Position numbers and translations under genes: made by a program
Source: Scytalidium lignicola
Lineage: Eukaryota; Ascomycota; Leotiomycetes
Reading direction: 5' to 3'
Length of the DNA: 59,225 nucleotides
NCBI GenBank assembly: GCA_002812745.2
Contig: NCSJ02000271.1
Coordinates: 1-59,225, forward strand
Notes under the pieces: generated by a model
Databases searched by the model: none
What the model was told of the DNA's origin: nothing
The model's input: the letters and a program-made list of their open reading frames with translations, nothing else
Part shown: piece after piece, positions 46,724 through 59,215 of the stretch
Layout: every line of letters starts with the position of its first letter
Position numbering within the stretch: the stretch's first letter is position 1

Positions 46724-47114
46724 CTACTTCACCATTTCGGGATGTGGCTGCTGCAGACATTGATAAAACCGAGTTGCTTGGACATTGGAATTATGCAGGT
46801 AACCAAATCAGTCGCCATCAATGATGCATCAGTCATAGACTGATTGGAAACAGCTTGCATATGCACCTTTCCCATCCACCAGATCTAGCTTCTCTGGGCC
46901 ACAGGGCAGATTCTCACGTGCGATATAAGTACGGTTCTACGGTATAGTGGTTTCTACGACTTATTACAACACTGTACATGTCACCGATAATAAGTTGGCT
47001 CAACCGCGCCTAAGGGTGAAATCGTATAGACAGCTAGCCATGGGCTCTGCAATGACTGCCTAGCGGTTGGCTGGCTTTGCGCGCGCTTGCAGCGATGCAC
47101 AACGATGCGCAACA
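46724..47114. other. Spacer before the chorismate synthase relic
   Basis: The first exon of a chorismate synthase (with its GESHG-type motif) was sought here and not found. Confidence 0.45.
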
Positions 47115-48323
47115 ATGGAGCTCACAGAGGATGATATTCAACCGCAGATGAGAAGAAGAAGACCTGGACAGAGTGCTCTAACAACGCCGCGGGACGAAAA
47201 GGATAGGGTGGAGATTCAATCGGGCACCGAATTTGGCGTCACACTGGGTACCTCAATTGCACTAATCGTCTGAAACGAAGACTAACGACCAAAGGATTAC
47301 GGAATTCTACGATGGACCTCTATCCTCGACCGAGTCATACAGATTGGACATACTTAAAGAAATATGGAGTCAAAGCAAGCAGTGGCGGTGGAAGAAGTAG
47401 CGCAAGAGAGACAATTGGACGAGTAGCTGCAGCGCTATTGGAGAAAAATACTTGAAGCTGGCACACGGTATCGAGATTGTTGCATTTGTTTCGTCTGTTG
47501 GAGGCGTACATATGTTCCCTCCTTCTGCAACCCACCCTACTGCTTCAACGAATCCAGCCTTCCTCTCTCTCATCGATACGATCATAAGAAACAAGGTCGA
47601 CGAATTCGTACCGGTACGATGTCCAGACAAACCAGTTTCCGAGAAGATGGCAGAGTAGCAGACTTTTGTGATCGAAAAGATAGCATTGGAGGAACTGTTA
47701 CTTGTGTGATTAGGAATGTTCCCAGTGGATTGGGGGAGCCAGTTTTCGACAAAATTGAGGCAATGCTTGGACACGCTATGCTGAGTATTCCTGCTTCAAA
47801 GGCATTTGAAATTGGTTCTGGATTTGGAGGTTGCGAAGTTCCGGGCTCCATATACAACGATCCTTTCATTCTTGCTCCGGAAGTACCACCATTGAAGACT
47901 GGCGCGATAAGAAATGGGATCCCAAGGCCAAAACTTACCACGAAGACGAATAATTCTAGGGGTATTCAGGGTAGAATTACAAATGGTGCGCACATATATT
48001 TCCGTGTGGGATTTAAACCTCCTGCGACGATTGGGCAAGCTCAACAGACTTCTACCTACGATGGTGGTGCTGGTGGAGTTCTGGAGGCTAAGGGAAGACA
48101 TGATCCATGTGTTGGTCCACGAGCTGTACCAATTGTTGAAGTTATGGCTGCATTAGTTATTATCGATGCTTTGATGGCTCAGCAGGCCAGACAGCAAACT
48201 CGAAGTTTGTTACCTCTACTGAAGATGACCATTCCAGCGAAGGAGATAATTGTTGGTGGACTGGCGGCGATTGTGAAGCAAAATATTAATGATAAAGGGG
48301 CGAATGGGTTCAAGACGGGATAG
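47115..48323 (+). pseudogene. Chorismate synthase copy, 5'-truncated and RIP-like
   Basis: Homology starts at [12 protein letters not shown] and continues [24 protein letters not shown], then shows the family motifs [42 protein letters not shown] and EAKGRHDPC, to a C-terminus ending at 48323. Chorismate synthase forms chorismate from EPSP, the last step of the shikimate pathway. This copy is ruined: TGA at 47271 and TAA at 47283 lie where R and Q stand (IVRNEDQRPKDYG), both C-to-T type; the frame shifts near 47300, 47435 and 47660. The first roughly 45 residues, with the conserved early histidine motif, are missing. It is an extra copy; the working gene must be elsewhere. Confidence 0.9.
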
Positions 48324-49020
48324 ACAAAAGTAATGGCAACCTGGCATTTCACGTTTGCAAGTGTTTACAATACTTCTTGTCTGTGACTGGCCTTTCTAGG
48401 GCCTGCTGGATTCTGACTGATTCTCATAGGACCCAACACAACCTCTTCTAGCGTTTCCATTTACTGGACCAGCCTTGTCTCGTACTAATCTCGCTGTGGA
48501 ATATGGGGTGAATGGCTAGAGGTGGATGGTTCTTCACACATTGCTGAGTAGCATGAGCGGAATGGAGAGACAAGGTAGGTTTGTGGCAACCGCATACACT
48601 CAGAATGCACATTCATAGCATGGACCCAGCCGTATTGCTTTCGGATTTCATTGAGGAAACGACCTCATTTTAAGGAAGTGGGAAAGTTGATATGACTATT
48701 CGTAATAACGAAGGACAAGGAAATATGAAAAGTTTCCTTCTTTTTAGTCCTTGATTTTTTGGCTTTATCTATTACTCAAATTAATTCTTCCCTCAATGTC
48801 TTCATTCGATGGCCGTATGGAGCCGTGTTTGGTCGGCTACAATGGTGTTAGTGAGCACGGGAGTGCCTCGACGGTAACATAACCTTCTAGCATTATGCGC
48901 CGGAGGTGACCTGCAAAAGCCCCTGAAGGATCGTTGTTCCCTATTACTAGCAACATAGGGTAACATTGGGGCTCAGCCTTGTTGGGCAAAGTATCTTTTT
49001 TTCGTGCCGCATATCATCGT
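48324..49020. other. Spacer without recognisable genes
   Basis: No coding remnant or repeat recognised. Confidence 0.4.
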
Positions 49021-49033
49021 TCCGTTTCTAATC

Positions 49034-49945
49034 GATGGGCGAAATGCGATCAGGGATCGGATTAGGTGTCGCGACCGTCGAGTCAATTGGGGGCCATTTG
49101 TAAGTACATATTCTGGGGCATCCGCGTGACATCATGAAACTGGAGCCTCCTTTGCTTATTTGTTCATTTCTTTTCGACATTGCGATTGAGGATCTTGAAA
49201 TCATCATTGACCTGCACCTGGAAGCCTGCAATGGCAGTCTCTTGCCTCTCCTTCGACGCGCAATCAACAGTATTCCGCTATAGCAATCCTGATGGGTTTG
49301 ATACCAGTGATCCTGAAAGACATAGCTTGGCCCCATCGACGTGTTGTACTCGTTCCCAGTCGCAAACATTGGATGATTGAGATTCTTGTGCGCGCACTCG
49401 GCCTGAACCCCGTCATCCCGGATGGTGTAGAGGACATTAAAGTGGGAAAGCTATTCAACAACCGTTGGGTATCAAGAGCGGTGATGGTTGTGCTAGTGAT
49501 CTTCCTGGTATTGTGCATGGGTTGCTGGTGGTTATGGAGCTTTACTCTAAGCGTTCTTCCCTCGGGTGTCCGGTGCCTGCATTCGTTGCAATTCGGTTCG
49601 CGCTTGCTCTTGCACCTTCAGCACTTGAAGTTGAGTTTGTGAGATTCCAGAAACGAAACGACCCTCCCGCGGAATCTAGACGTGGAGAAGGTCTAAGCGG
49701 TCAGGGTGAAAGGAAGACAACGTCCAAAGTTGTTGTGTCTGAAAGCATTCCTGGTGGTAACCAGCACTGGCTTGTACAGTTTTGCTGGGGTTTGTATTAT
49801 TCGGCTGGAAACGTTGATCTTTAGCAGTATAATGCTTGTCACAGTTGTCGAGTTGTTTAGTTGGATGCTGGTAGCAGGGGTTGCTACTGCTGCTTCCAAG
49901 ATGTTGGGATATAAACTGTGCGGACACTGGGGTACAGGTTGAGGG
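49034..49945 (+). pseudogene. Unassigned fungal membrane protein, decayed or multi-exon
   Basis: Plus-strand pieces in different frames look like parts of one protein: KLEPPLLICSFLFDIAIEDL, then ILMGLIPVILKDIAWPHRR, then HGLLVVMELYSKRSSLGC with FALALAPSALEVEFVRFQKRN, then SSIMLVTVVELFSWMLVAG. Hydrophobic segments suggest several membrane helices. I could not join them with clean introns and do not know the family. Antisense frames over the same area are also open. Confidence 0.4.
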
Positions 49946-50200
49946 GATGATTTCCGGCTACTCTTGCCTCTCCATGAAGGGCATTTGGCAATATTTGAAT
50001 TCTGGAGAACCATTTCTAGCCGATTATGGCAGAATATTTAAGGTGTAAGGACAAAGAGAATGGAAGAGGACAAATAACTAGTTTACATCGAGACTGGTAT
50101 GTCCTGCCGAATCGCATAGTTCGAAACTTTCTAATTGCTGTTCCTGCAATCCAAGTTTGCGTTTAGATCACGGCTCTCGCGAGTGCAATGTTCAAATCAT

Positions 50201-51645
50201 TTACGTTGAATGTCGGAACCTTATAGTAACAACGTGCCCCTTGAACGATTTCTTCGAATCTGTATTAGCTAGCGTTTGGTGCAGCTGGGGAAAATAGTAC
50301 TCACCGTGTATCAGAGTCGATACATGGACATTCACGGACATAAATGATTTTCCGTAGCCTCGGCTCTTATATGTAGGATCCATGGCGCAATTTCCAAATT
50401 CATTCGCGTCTTGGGCAGCTCCAGTGAAATGCTGGTACGTAGTGTTGGATAGCCATGCCATCTGGTGTGGCGGCTGTCGATGTTGTGGCTCCGCAAAACC
50501 GTCGTCGCAAAGCGTAGTGAGTTCTGTTGCAGGAAGATCTTGCACATCGGCCCATTTGTTTGGCAAACACTCCGGGTTTATTTCTCCTTTGACAATGTCC
50601 AGTGACGAATCAATGTCCACACCTATCGAGCGAAAGTGGCTGACAACATCAGAGGCGTTCAACCATACAAAAGATTCTTCTCCTGGCCATATTTTTTCCA
50701 AATCGCTCTCAGGAGGCGGTAGAAGGCATTCATTGAAGTTTTCATCTAAGATTCCACTCAAGCGTGCTCTATAGCTTTCTCGGGTAGGGAAATCAAGCAC
50801 ACGGCTGAACACTTGGTAGAAGAGTTGTGAGCCGTCCTCGGCAGTGCATACAAGTCGTAGACCAGCCCGGATTGCTTCCATGTGTAGCTTTTGCGCNAAA
50901 AGTGAGCTTGCACAAGTTCATAGGTCTCGGAGGTTGCGGTTCGTAGTTGAATGTATCATTGCGGGGCGACAAATGTTTGGAGGGAAAGCTCTGAATGTCT
51001 GTTGGTCCACTAGGTACTTCGGATATAGCATTGTTTCGTACAGACTCGTCGACCATTTCTAGTTCAGGAGCTGCCGTGTTATGTAATCCCCTGAATGTGG
51101 TATATAAGTCCTGGTTCATCATGCTGGTTGAGTTCTTTCCAGTGCCGGATATAGTAATGGTAGATTCATTCACAAACAAAGCATCTTGACTGCCTTCTGG
51201 AATAGGCGACTCCGTTGTCGCTGATCCAGAGCCTTCATCGTCGGCAGTTGAAATGTCTTCAGTAAGAACATGAGATGCTCGAACAACGGTGATAAAGTGC
51301 TCAATCGTTCTCTGTAGTGATTTTGTCACCTGTGGATCTTGCTCCAGCACCCCAGATGCAACCAAGTCATCAGTAAAATCTAGGAAGCGTGCATTCAACT
51401 TCTCAATTGTCTTATGCAAGTCGGTGTTCTGTGCATTCAGCGATGCTATTGTGTCTTTGTTGCGTTGTCTAAAGGCTCTTTGAGCAAGACGAGTTTGAGT
51501 TCGTCTCCGCTAAGTAAATTATCAGCATTACACGTCGTCGTATCAGATACCGCCAACTTACTCTAGCTGCAGCCTCATCTAACTCCGAAACCTTGCGTTT
51601 TAGCTTGTGCATCCCAAGCTGCTTCTTTTCCGCGCGAGAAACCAT
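50201..51645 (-). CDS. bZIP-type transcription factor
   Basis: Exons 51645-51562, 51509-50305 and 50259-50201 give 448 residues, provided the single N at 50897 is an extra base. Without it the frame continues KLTFAQKLHMEAIRAGLRLV; with it the frame shifts and stops early. The basic region RRRRTQTRLAQRAFRQRNK is formed across intron 1 and followed by a leucine-zipper-like helix. An acidic/serine-rich middle and a C-terminal domain (LRLVCTAEDGSQLFYQVF, WLNASDVVSHFRSIGVD) are typical of fungal bZIP regulators near metabolic clusters. The usual asparagine of the basic region is not seen in its normal place. Nuclear. Likely functional. Confidence 0.8.
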
Positions 51646-52382
51646 TCTCGAGAAGCCATAGACACCAGCCTCATCTAATCAGAATGTAGAATCTGTTCAA
51701 CAGGCAAGTGGACTGAGGAAGTAATCCCCAGATGACTTAGTAATGACCCCGTTTTCGCGTAATGAATTACAAAGCCGGATACTTGAAATGATTACTGATC
51801 GGAGATAAAGGCCCAGCGGTCATCTGACAGTAAGCCTCCCTGTGAAACATCTCCGCCATAATATTATTTGGTCAGGCTCAAGCTGTGCCAAGGCCTAGGT
51901 TCCATTACAAGTGCAGCGTTACTAAGGCCCCCGAAAGGCTTTTGGTGTCTGATCGGCTGATTGCCGAATGGGAGCACATATCCGTCAGATCTTGACTTTC
52001 TTCGTCTAATGCAATAGACTCCTCCGTGTCTCTCACAAATTAAATATTGCGATGTCTTACCCCACGAATATGCCTTACTAGTACTCCCGTCCTGGCCCTG
52101 GTGGGCGTCGGCGGCGGGGAGTGCTACTAAGGCATATTTCATGGGGACGTCGACAGGCAATTGAGGATGATCACAAATTGAATCCGAAGGCAAGACTCAA
52201 GGATGCTCACTAATATAATCGATCTTAGAAATGTAAAGTTGAAACGCGAGAGACTATCCATAGGACCATAAAAGACGGTTCTTCAGTCTTCATATTCGAA
52301 TGTGAAATTCACTCTGCCTATACTTATTCACCCGTCAGTATCGTCTCATTTTTCGCCGCACACCGGCCCGTCAAACTTAAAG
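51646..52382. promoter_or_regulatory. Divergent spacer between bZIP and DHA2 MFS genes
   Basis: No gene; a short minus-strand frame at 51864-52193 resembles nothing known. No exact TTGCCGA was found, which separates this pair from the 18-42 kb set. Confidence 0.4.
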
Positions 52383-54367
52383 ATGGAAAAGTCCCCTGAA
52401 TCGCCGGATGGTTCATCAAGCGAGGCGGGAGCAAATGTCATGGAATCTGGCACTGCTGACAGCCCCTCTTTCGTCCACCCAAGACAGGATCTTCCAGCTT
52501 GGAAATGGATCCTCATATGCGTTGCACTGTATCTGGGAGCTCTTCTCTACGGTATGCCGCTCCTCCACTGAACCAGATCTTCTAGCTAAATTCGCAAAAG
52601 GCCTTGACACGACAGTTGCCGCTGATGTCCAAGCCCAAGTCTATGAAGACTTGGGACATATTGAGAACTTGCAATGGGTTGGCCTAGGGTTCCCAATGGC
52701 ATCGGCTGCAATGATCCTGACCTTTACTCGTGGATACGGGCTATTCGATGCGAAAGTCCTAATTATATCAAGCTTTTTCGTGTTCGAGATTGGCAGTGCC
52801 GTTTGCGGTGCCGCACCTACATCTATGGCCTTGGTTGTAGGTCGAGTGGTCGCGGGCGTTGGTGGATCAGGAATGTATTTAGGGCAAGTGATTGTTGCCA
52901 AACCTGGTCAAATAAGGTCAGATAACTAACGGCTTACAGGGCTCTGACTTACATATATGGGTTCACGACAAGATTAGAACGCCCGTTGTGTAACGCTTTG
53001 ATTGGGCTCAGCTGGGGGGTGGGCTCAATTCTTGGGCCCATAGTTGGTGGCTCATTTTCGGTGAGCAGCGCAACTTGGCGTTGGGTACGAGACTGAATCC
53101 GTCCCCTGAGTTGAAGTTTATACTGACCTAATATCACACAGGCCTTTTATATCAATCTTCCTCTTGCAGCTATTCTCTTACCGATTTATGTCTTTGCCTT
53201 TCCACCGCGTAACCCTCGACTCGATCTTACAAACAAAGAAAAGCTCGCCAGTATCGATTGGGTCGGAGCAATATTGAACGCCGCTACTTTCGTTCTTTTC
53301 ATCGTTGTGGTCTGTTTCAGCGGGTCGACATACGCCTGGGGTTCTGGGCAATCCATTGCGCTCTGGATTATGTTCGGGGCTTGTCTAATCGCGTTCATCC
53401 TACAACAAGCCTTCTCCATCTTTACAACCGTGGAAAACAGAATATTTCCTGTTCAATTCCTGAAGTCGCGTACACTCGTCTTGCTATGTAAGTGGGAGCC
53501 TAGTATTTCCTATTCCAGACAATTGGTGAGCAACCCTTGCTTGTGCTCAAGACAAGGTGTCTAGGCATCAAAGCATTCAATTGTTCACAGAAAATGTCTT
53601 ACCTTCAAAACCCTAAACCCTCCCCAATCAGGCATTTACTGATTCCCTCGTCTTCTACAGTCGTTGCTACCGGTGGCGGAGGTGCAGCACAAGGCATCAC
53701 GCTTTACTACACGCCACTTTTCTTCCAATTCACGAAAGGCGATTCCGCTTTACGTGCGGCCGTCCGCCTCCTCCCTTTCATTTGCTTTTTCATCTTCTTT
53801 GTGATGGTTGCAGGTGCCTCACTTCCTGTCATCGGCAGATACAATCTATATTATCTCATTGGCGGCGGTCTCATTGTGACCGGAGGCTCTTTGTTATACA
53901 CAATCGACACAACTACACCCAATAGTCGTATCTATGGATATGAGATTTTGGTAGCGGCAGGGGGTGGTTTATGTTGGCAGAACGCGTACGCGGTTGCTGT
54001 CGTCAATGTCTCCTCAAAGGATTCATCAAAAGCCCTCGGCTTTATAAACCTTGCTCAATTAGGTAGCATATCAATTTCCCTTGCAATCGCGGCGTCGCTC
54101 TTTCAGAATCTCGGATTTCTCGAACTTCGGAAAGCATTTGCGGATTATCCTTACCCTGACGATTATATAAGATCTGCTTTGGGGGGACGCATATCTCCAG
54201 TATTCTCCTCGGCAGATGAAACCGTCATTAGTATAGCCATCGTAGCTGTTGCGAAAACCATTCAAAAGACGTTTGCGCTGGTCATTGCAGGCGGAGCCTT
54301 AACTTTAGTAAGCTCACTACTGATGAGGTTTGAGAAGTTGAACCTGGGTATTGCTGCTCCTGGCTAA
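52383..54367 (+). CDS. MFS transporter, DHA2-like drug/toxin efflux family
   Basis: Five exons (52383-52551, 52601-52883, 52940-53084, 53142-53487, 53661-54367) give 549 residues. Start MEKSPESPDGSSSEAG; the frame upstream has only a GTG. Landmarks: LYLGALLYGLDTTVAADVQAQ, a GRVVAGVGGSGMYLG motif C, SWGVGSILGPIVGGSF and WRWAFYINLPLAAILL, typical of the fungal 14-helix pump group. Intron 2 keeps the frame only with a GC donor (GCAAGT at 52884) and ACAG acceptor. It exports small molecules by proton antiport. Divergent from the bZIP gene, which may control it. Intact. Confidence 0.9.
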
Positions 54368-55560
54368 GAGGGAACGAGGAGACATGAAGTAAGGGGAGTT
54401 GTCACGTGGAGTTTTAAGGTGATGAACTCCACGCTGGCTTTGTATAGAGAGCATTTCCGAAGACTTGCATTGACGAGATCCTGGAGAATCAATTTTGAAA
54501 GATTATGATTGTTGTTTCGAGATGAGTATTGAGAGTGTTGTGGCAGCTTAGTGGTTTAGTTAGCTTTTTGTAATGTTGAGGAAGGGATCATGAGCTTGCT
54601 ATTCATATAGACATTTCACGCCCTTTAATTTAGATATTATACAGAGAAATGTCACTATTGTATAATTTCCTTCTGACTCCACACGAGCCTCTAACTGCGT
54701 TTCGTTGGTGGCCGGGATGGCAGACGATCGAGGTCGAGGAGCGGTACTTTGGTGTACAGTACTGGCATGTAATATTTTTCTTATTTCAACCCCAAGCAAG
54801 ACAAAGTGATGTACCGGTATTTATCAATCCCCGAGTAAGTGTGAGGAGATTCAAGCGTTATGGGATCGATCGGAGGATCTGACGATGATCACACGTGACC
54901 AGCTCACGACTTCGCACTAACCTTAGCTAGTTCTGGACCATTCAAAACTTGTGCCTGGCAGCCTTAGGAAAAAATTCTTCCCATTCCCAGCCACAGCTGA
55001 CTCCTGACGCCTGAGGCTTTAATTAATACGGTATAATTTGAACGGCTAATTTAGGCTAATGAGCGTTAAGCACTAAACTAAAATATTTGGCGCTATGTAT
55101 CAAACTCCTGGACATCTTCATTTTCCTCTCTGAATGTCTTCAAAACTTGAAGCTATTTTCTTTCTCTATAGAACCTTCCCCTGAGTGCTCCGAACTTTGA
55201 AGAGGCTCTAATAGTCGCGATGAAACAGGGGAGAACAGATAATGCGGCGATTAATAGCGTCAACGAAAGGATCAACAGCATGACTAACCGTAATAATTTT
55301 CTCATTACTGACTTGATTCCTAAGGGAGAAATAGCNAAAAAAAAAATTATATATTGATAATAATTTTATAAACTTGCGAGGAAAAGACTTGAGGTGTCTA
55401 AACTATAGATTCGTCTCGTCACGGGGTGCGTCTCTCGACGTAGGGACGGACGTTACATCCACGTCCTCTCATTTGATTGCAGCATATATGTGACTTTGTG
55501 AGCCTTCCCTTGTGATTCCTGGGAGAATACTACTAGCAGAAAGCTCCTAGGGTATCATGA
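54368..55560. other. Spacer downstream of the DHA2 MFS gene
   Basis: A 9-bp inverted repeat (CGTGGAGTT / AACTCCACG) at 54405-54433 lies shortly after the stop and may fold in the 3' UTR. A 77-codon frame at 54649-54882 is unassigned. An N precedes a run of A at about 55336. Confidence 0.4.
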
Positions 55561-55815
55561 CCGGGAGGAAGCTCCTATAATAGCCGCGCTCCTAGGAGCT
55601 ATAATCTGCCAGGACCTTTCTCCTGTGAGCCTCGCGTTAGGAGAAATTTCTTGGGAGATTACAGGTCCTGGGACAAGATTCCTGGGACATTACGGCTCTT
55701 GGGAGAGCATAGTTCCTATTCGAAATTTCTTAGGAACCGTGTTCTCCTAAGCGATTTTTCATAGGACCTGTGATCTCCCAAGAAATTTCTCCTAAGAGAT
55801 TTCTCCTAGGACAAA
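55560..55815. repeat. Foldback repeat with 31-bp arms
   Basis: 55638-55668 and 55764-55794 are reverse complements with one mismatch, around about 95 bp. The whole stretch repeats variants of CTCCTAGGA and TTCTTGGGA in both orientations. It is probably a non-autonomous foldback element; exact borders not found. Confidence 0.7.
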
Positions 55816-55848
55816 AGCGCTATGCACGTGATTCCGGTATTAGGACTA

Positions 55849-55982
55849 GAGCAAAATTCGGCTCCCTGTGGCTGATGTTTTGACCTTTTTGGTCAGATCA
55901 TCAACATCAAAAATATTTCGGCCTGAGGCTGACGCATCCGTTTCGAGCAGATGCGCCAGCGTCGGGGAGCCGAATTTTGCTC
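55849..55982. mobile_element. 134-bp MITE with TA duplication
   Basis: Perfect 18-bp TIRs (GAGCAAAATTCGGCTCCC at 55849-55866 and its reverse complement at 55965-55982), flanked by TA on both sides. The right-end sequence with its GATGCGCCAGCGTC lead recurs at about 56043-56073, a second partial copy in direct orientation. Confidence 0.85.
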
Positions 55983-56321
55983 TATTCCCAACGCTGGCGT
56001 TCGTGAAGCGCCAAACGCCAAGGTTCAAGCGCTAGCGAAATGGATGCGCCAGCGTCAGGGAGCCGAATTTTGCCCATTCGCAACGCCAGCGCCTTGGGAC
56101 CCAATTCGGCCCCTCAAGCACAGGACGGGCAACCCCGGAAATCACACAAAATATGCAGTGCAACGAACCACCCTGTGATTAAGCTTACTTCGAAACTCTA
56201 TTTTTAGATTCGGAGTACTACAATTGCTACTACATCGGTTTGGAACAATACACCTCGAAGTGGTTGTGTCTGAAGTAGGATACCTTAACATACTACAAGA
56301 TCGCGTATGTGCCTTATTTAC

Positions 56322-56381
56322 ACTTCAAGCCAAAGTAGTCCGAATTGTAGTAGTGCAATTCGGACTGCTTTGGCTTGAAGT
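56322..56381. repeat. Long hairpin, 26-bp arms and 8-base loop
   Basis: Arms at 56322-56347 and 56356-56381 pair with one mismatch. No gene overlaps. It could be the core of a small palindromic element. Confidence 0.75.
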
Positions 56382-56586
56382 ACACGAATTCAGCCTAGTA
56401 GAACTTTGAGTAAGCTGAAAATTTGCATTGAAACCTAAACTACTCCTGCTAATAATATAAAAATCCAAAGTATTCCTGCAGTCTGCACTAACCGACAGTC
56501 CACTATAGAAGTTCTGAGATTCATCTTAGATAGAGGCCCTCTAAAAGGCGAGGTGATCGTTGACGTCTAACGGGCCCGTAAATGAA

Positions 56587-59215
56587 GGGCAAACCTAAAT
56601 CCACTCCTGGTTTACCTAAATCCACATACGAGATTGCCGATACCGGGCACACCCCAGGCACTCTACCACCTCGCGTTCCCATACAATTTTGTACTATGCG
56701 AAGAGACTGAATAATGAAATTTATTCAACCAATTTAATCCACTAACACTACTTTCTCTAGCTAAATTTGCGCATTCTAACTACACTATAACTTCAATACA
56801 ATCTTGTGTTTTTTGTGATTCTTCTAAGCCTTCCATATTCAGATTGCTCTGAATTGCTAGGTTAACTAACGTTGCTGTTTCCTCCACAGAATCTGTTTGA
56901 TATATTGATGAAATTCCAAGCTGATAACCTCGTTCTCGTGCTGTCCTAGGCTCATAGGTATCCTTAATATTGTTAATTCTCTGAAGTCCAATTCTAGTAG
57001 CTGTACAGCCAAACCTAGTAATATATTACTGTTTATTTGATATACTTTTTTGTTGAACAAGTGCTTGAACAACTGTTTCCAAGGTTGCAAGATGTATTCT
57101 TATGGCTGGAGTCTCCATAATTGGAGGAGCTGAACTAGTAGGGAGTTCAAAAGCTGATGGTAAACGCCTAGTACTAGATGTTGAATTTGTACTCTTACCA
57201 AGAGCTCCCCTTGGCCTTCCTTTACCTTGTACAACCTGTAGGTTTAACACAGGTCCTTGAATGTTGTGATTAACCAAAGTACTTTCAGTTTGCTTGTTAT
57301 AATACTAATGAACATGTATATCTTCTAGAAGAATCACCTCCTTAACTTGCTAGCGTTTCCATATAGTATGGTAACAAGGAAGGCTTATAAACTTCTGAAT
57401 TGTACAAGTATATCCCTCAGGAGATATTGTAACTTTAGCTTTAGGAATTTTAGTTTGTTCAATTAAAATCTTTTGAAGAGTATAATCATAAACTTAACTA
57501 ATAACTATTGCAAAAAGTAGTATATTAATATAGTGCTTAATTTAAAGTTGTTCTTAAGCTGTAATAGCAGATATACTTTTTTTGTTGAGTAGCTTAAAAC
57601 AAGACTAATTTCTCAAACATATCATTAAGGTCTTTATTTCCTCATTACAAATATGTCTTTAAAGTATTATAATACCCTTTAATTGAAAAGGTTACTATTA
57701 CTCCAAAGTGATAGTACTAGTCAATCTAATACTATACTAGCTTTTCCTTCCATGGGATTAACCATGTATTCTTAGTATATTTAACTATAGCATTAGGAAA
57801 AGCATAAAATTTAATAAGATTGGATAAATAAGCTTCTTCAGTTCAAGAGTCCAAAAGTACTTCTTATGCTTTCATAAATTCTTGAAAAGTAAGATGCCTT
57901 TTGTAAATACCATTCTCTTTAATTGGAGATGGAAAGAATCTCTTAGTCTTAGCTAACATATTCATGTTAACATGCTATTAGCAAAGGATATGATTAGAAT
58001 TAAGGGAAAATAAATTAATACTATTCATTAAAGCTAATTCTCTATCAGTTATAATAAAGAGTAACTCTGGAATATTGTATTTATTCATCATTTCCTTAAA
58101 TTGTCTTAAAACTTAGTTGTATAATTCTTCAGTCTCATTGGAAAGAAATGCTAGCCTAATTTACAACACTTTATTTCCATTAGTTATAGTATATATATTA
58201 AGGAGTAGTATGCAGAATCAATTGGTTTTGTAAGTGTAATCTATGAGGAGAATATTAGGGTGTTGTTGATATATAGATATTGTAGCAGGATCTATATAAA
58301 ACAGCTGAACAAGGTTGTTGGTTAAATTAACGGTATATGCTTTACAAGAGCCCTTTTCCTGAAGTTTCCACTTAATTTGTTAGTAAATAGTAGATAAGGG
58401 AATAGGTTAAAACATATAATAACTATTGAATTGGTGTTCTGCTAGATAAATCCTTTAACCTTGTGCTTTAAGTGATATTAATAATATCACTTGACTTTAG
58501 GAGAATATCTGGTTGTTGAAGAGAAAGGGAATCAAGGATTTGAGTGTTTTTCATGTTAACATGTATATTAACTATAATATGAGCATGTTGCTTAGTGGTT
58601 AGAGTAACTACTTTATGCTAAGGGTAAGTTATAGCTTGATTGTTATTATGATTATGAGTAAGTTCTAAAACTTTGAGCCTTTAACTACTACTCTTTAGAG
58701 TAACAACTACTCTTATATTACAACCACACTTCTTGGAACTTCCTTTACGTTGTTTAGAAGAGTAGACTTCGCTTTTCTTGACTTTAGATTGATATCTCTC
58801 AGCTTAAGCACAAGTATAAATTACTCTGTGAGGCTTGCTATTATGTCTGGTAAAAGCATAACCATTATTATACGCTTATACTTGAATTGAAGTTTGTAAA
58901 GCCTCTAAATTAGGATACAGATCTTCTGGAGGAGCAGGACCGTATAAAGATGCCATTGAGGGCTGAAATAAAGTGATAAAGGTGGTTGAGAAAGTTTCAA
59001 TTATAATAACTACAATTATTTTCATAATAATTACAATGTCCTTTTGTATGCCCTAAATTACCTGTATGTCTCAGTTTAGTATGCCTGTACCTAAATGTAT
59101 ATCTAGATTACTAACAAATTGTATGGGTGAAAGTTTAGCGAGTAGTTGCCGGATGCCGGTATCGGCAATCTCGTATGTGGATTTAGGTAAACCAGGAGTG
59201 GATTTAGGTTTGCCC
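56587..59215 (-). mobile_element. MULE transposon, complete ends, RIP-degraded interior
   Basis: Perfect 60-bp TIRs at 56587-56646 and 59156-59215 beginning GGGCAAACC; each holds two copies of CCTAAATCCAC. The direct repeat TAAATGAA at 56579-56586 and 59216-59223 is the target duplication; the next two bases (GG) also match, so it could be up to 10 bp. The AT-rich interior with relic coding fits RIP, while the terminal repeats stay intact. Confidence 0.92.
56866..58956 (-). pseudogene. MULE transposase, multiply interrupted
   Basis: From ATG at 58956 (MASLYGPAPPEDLYPN) the frame runs LEALQTSIQVYAYNNGYAFTRHNS and a CGCNIRVVVTL segment, a FAR1-type DNA-binding start. Near 58200-58000 it reads a LIDYTYKTN core, NIPELLFIITDRELALMNSI and further MULE transposase motifs including the catalytic aspartates. 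The C-terminal tail near 57277-57030 is KGRPRGALGK and STRRLPSAFE. Many TAA/TAG/TGA codons break it, most where C-to-T would suffice. Inactive itself, but the TIRs might be mobilised by a working copy. Confidence 0.85.

Noticed and set aside
53610..53635. Telomere-like CCCTAAACCCT
   Set aside because: Only about one and a half repeats, inside an intron of the DHA2 MFS gene.
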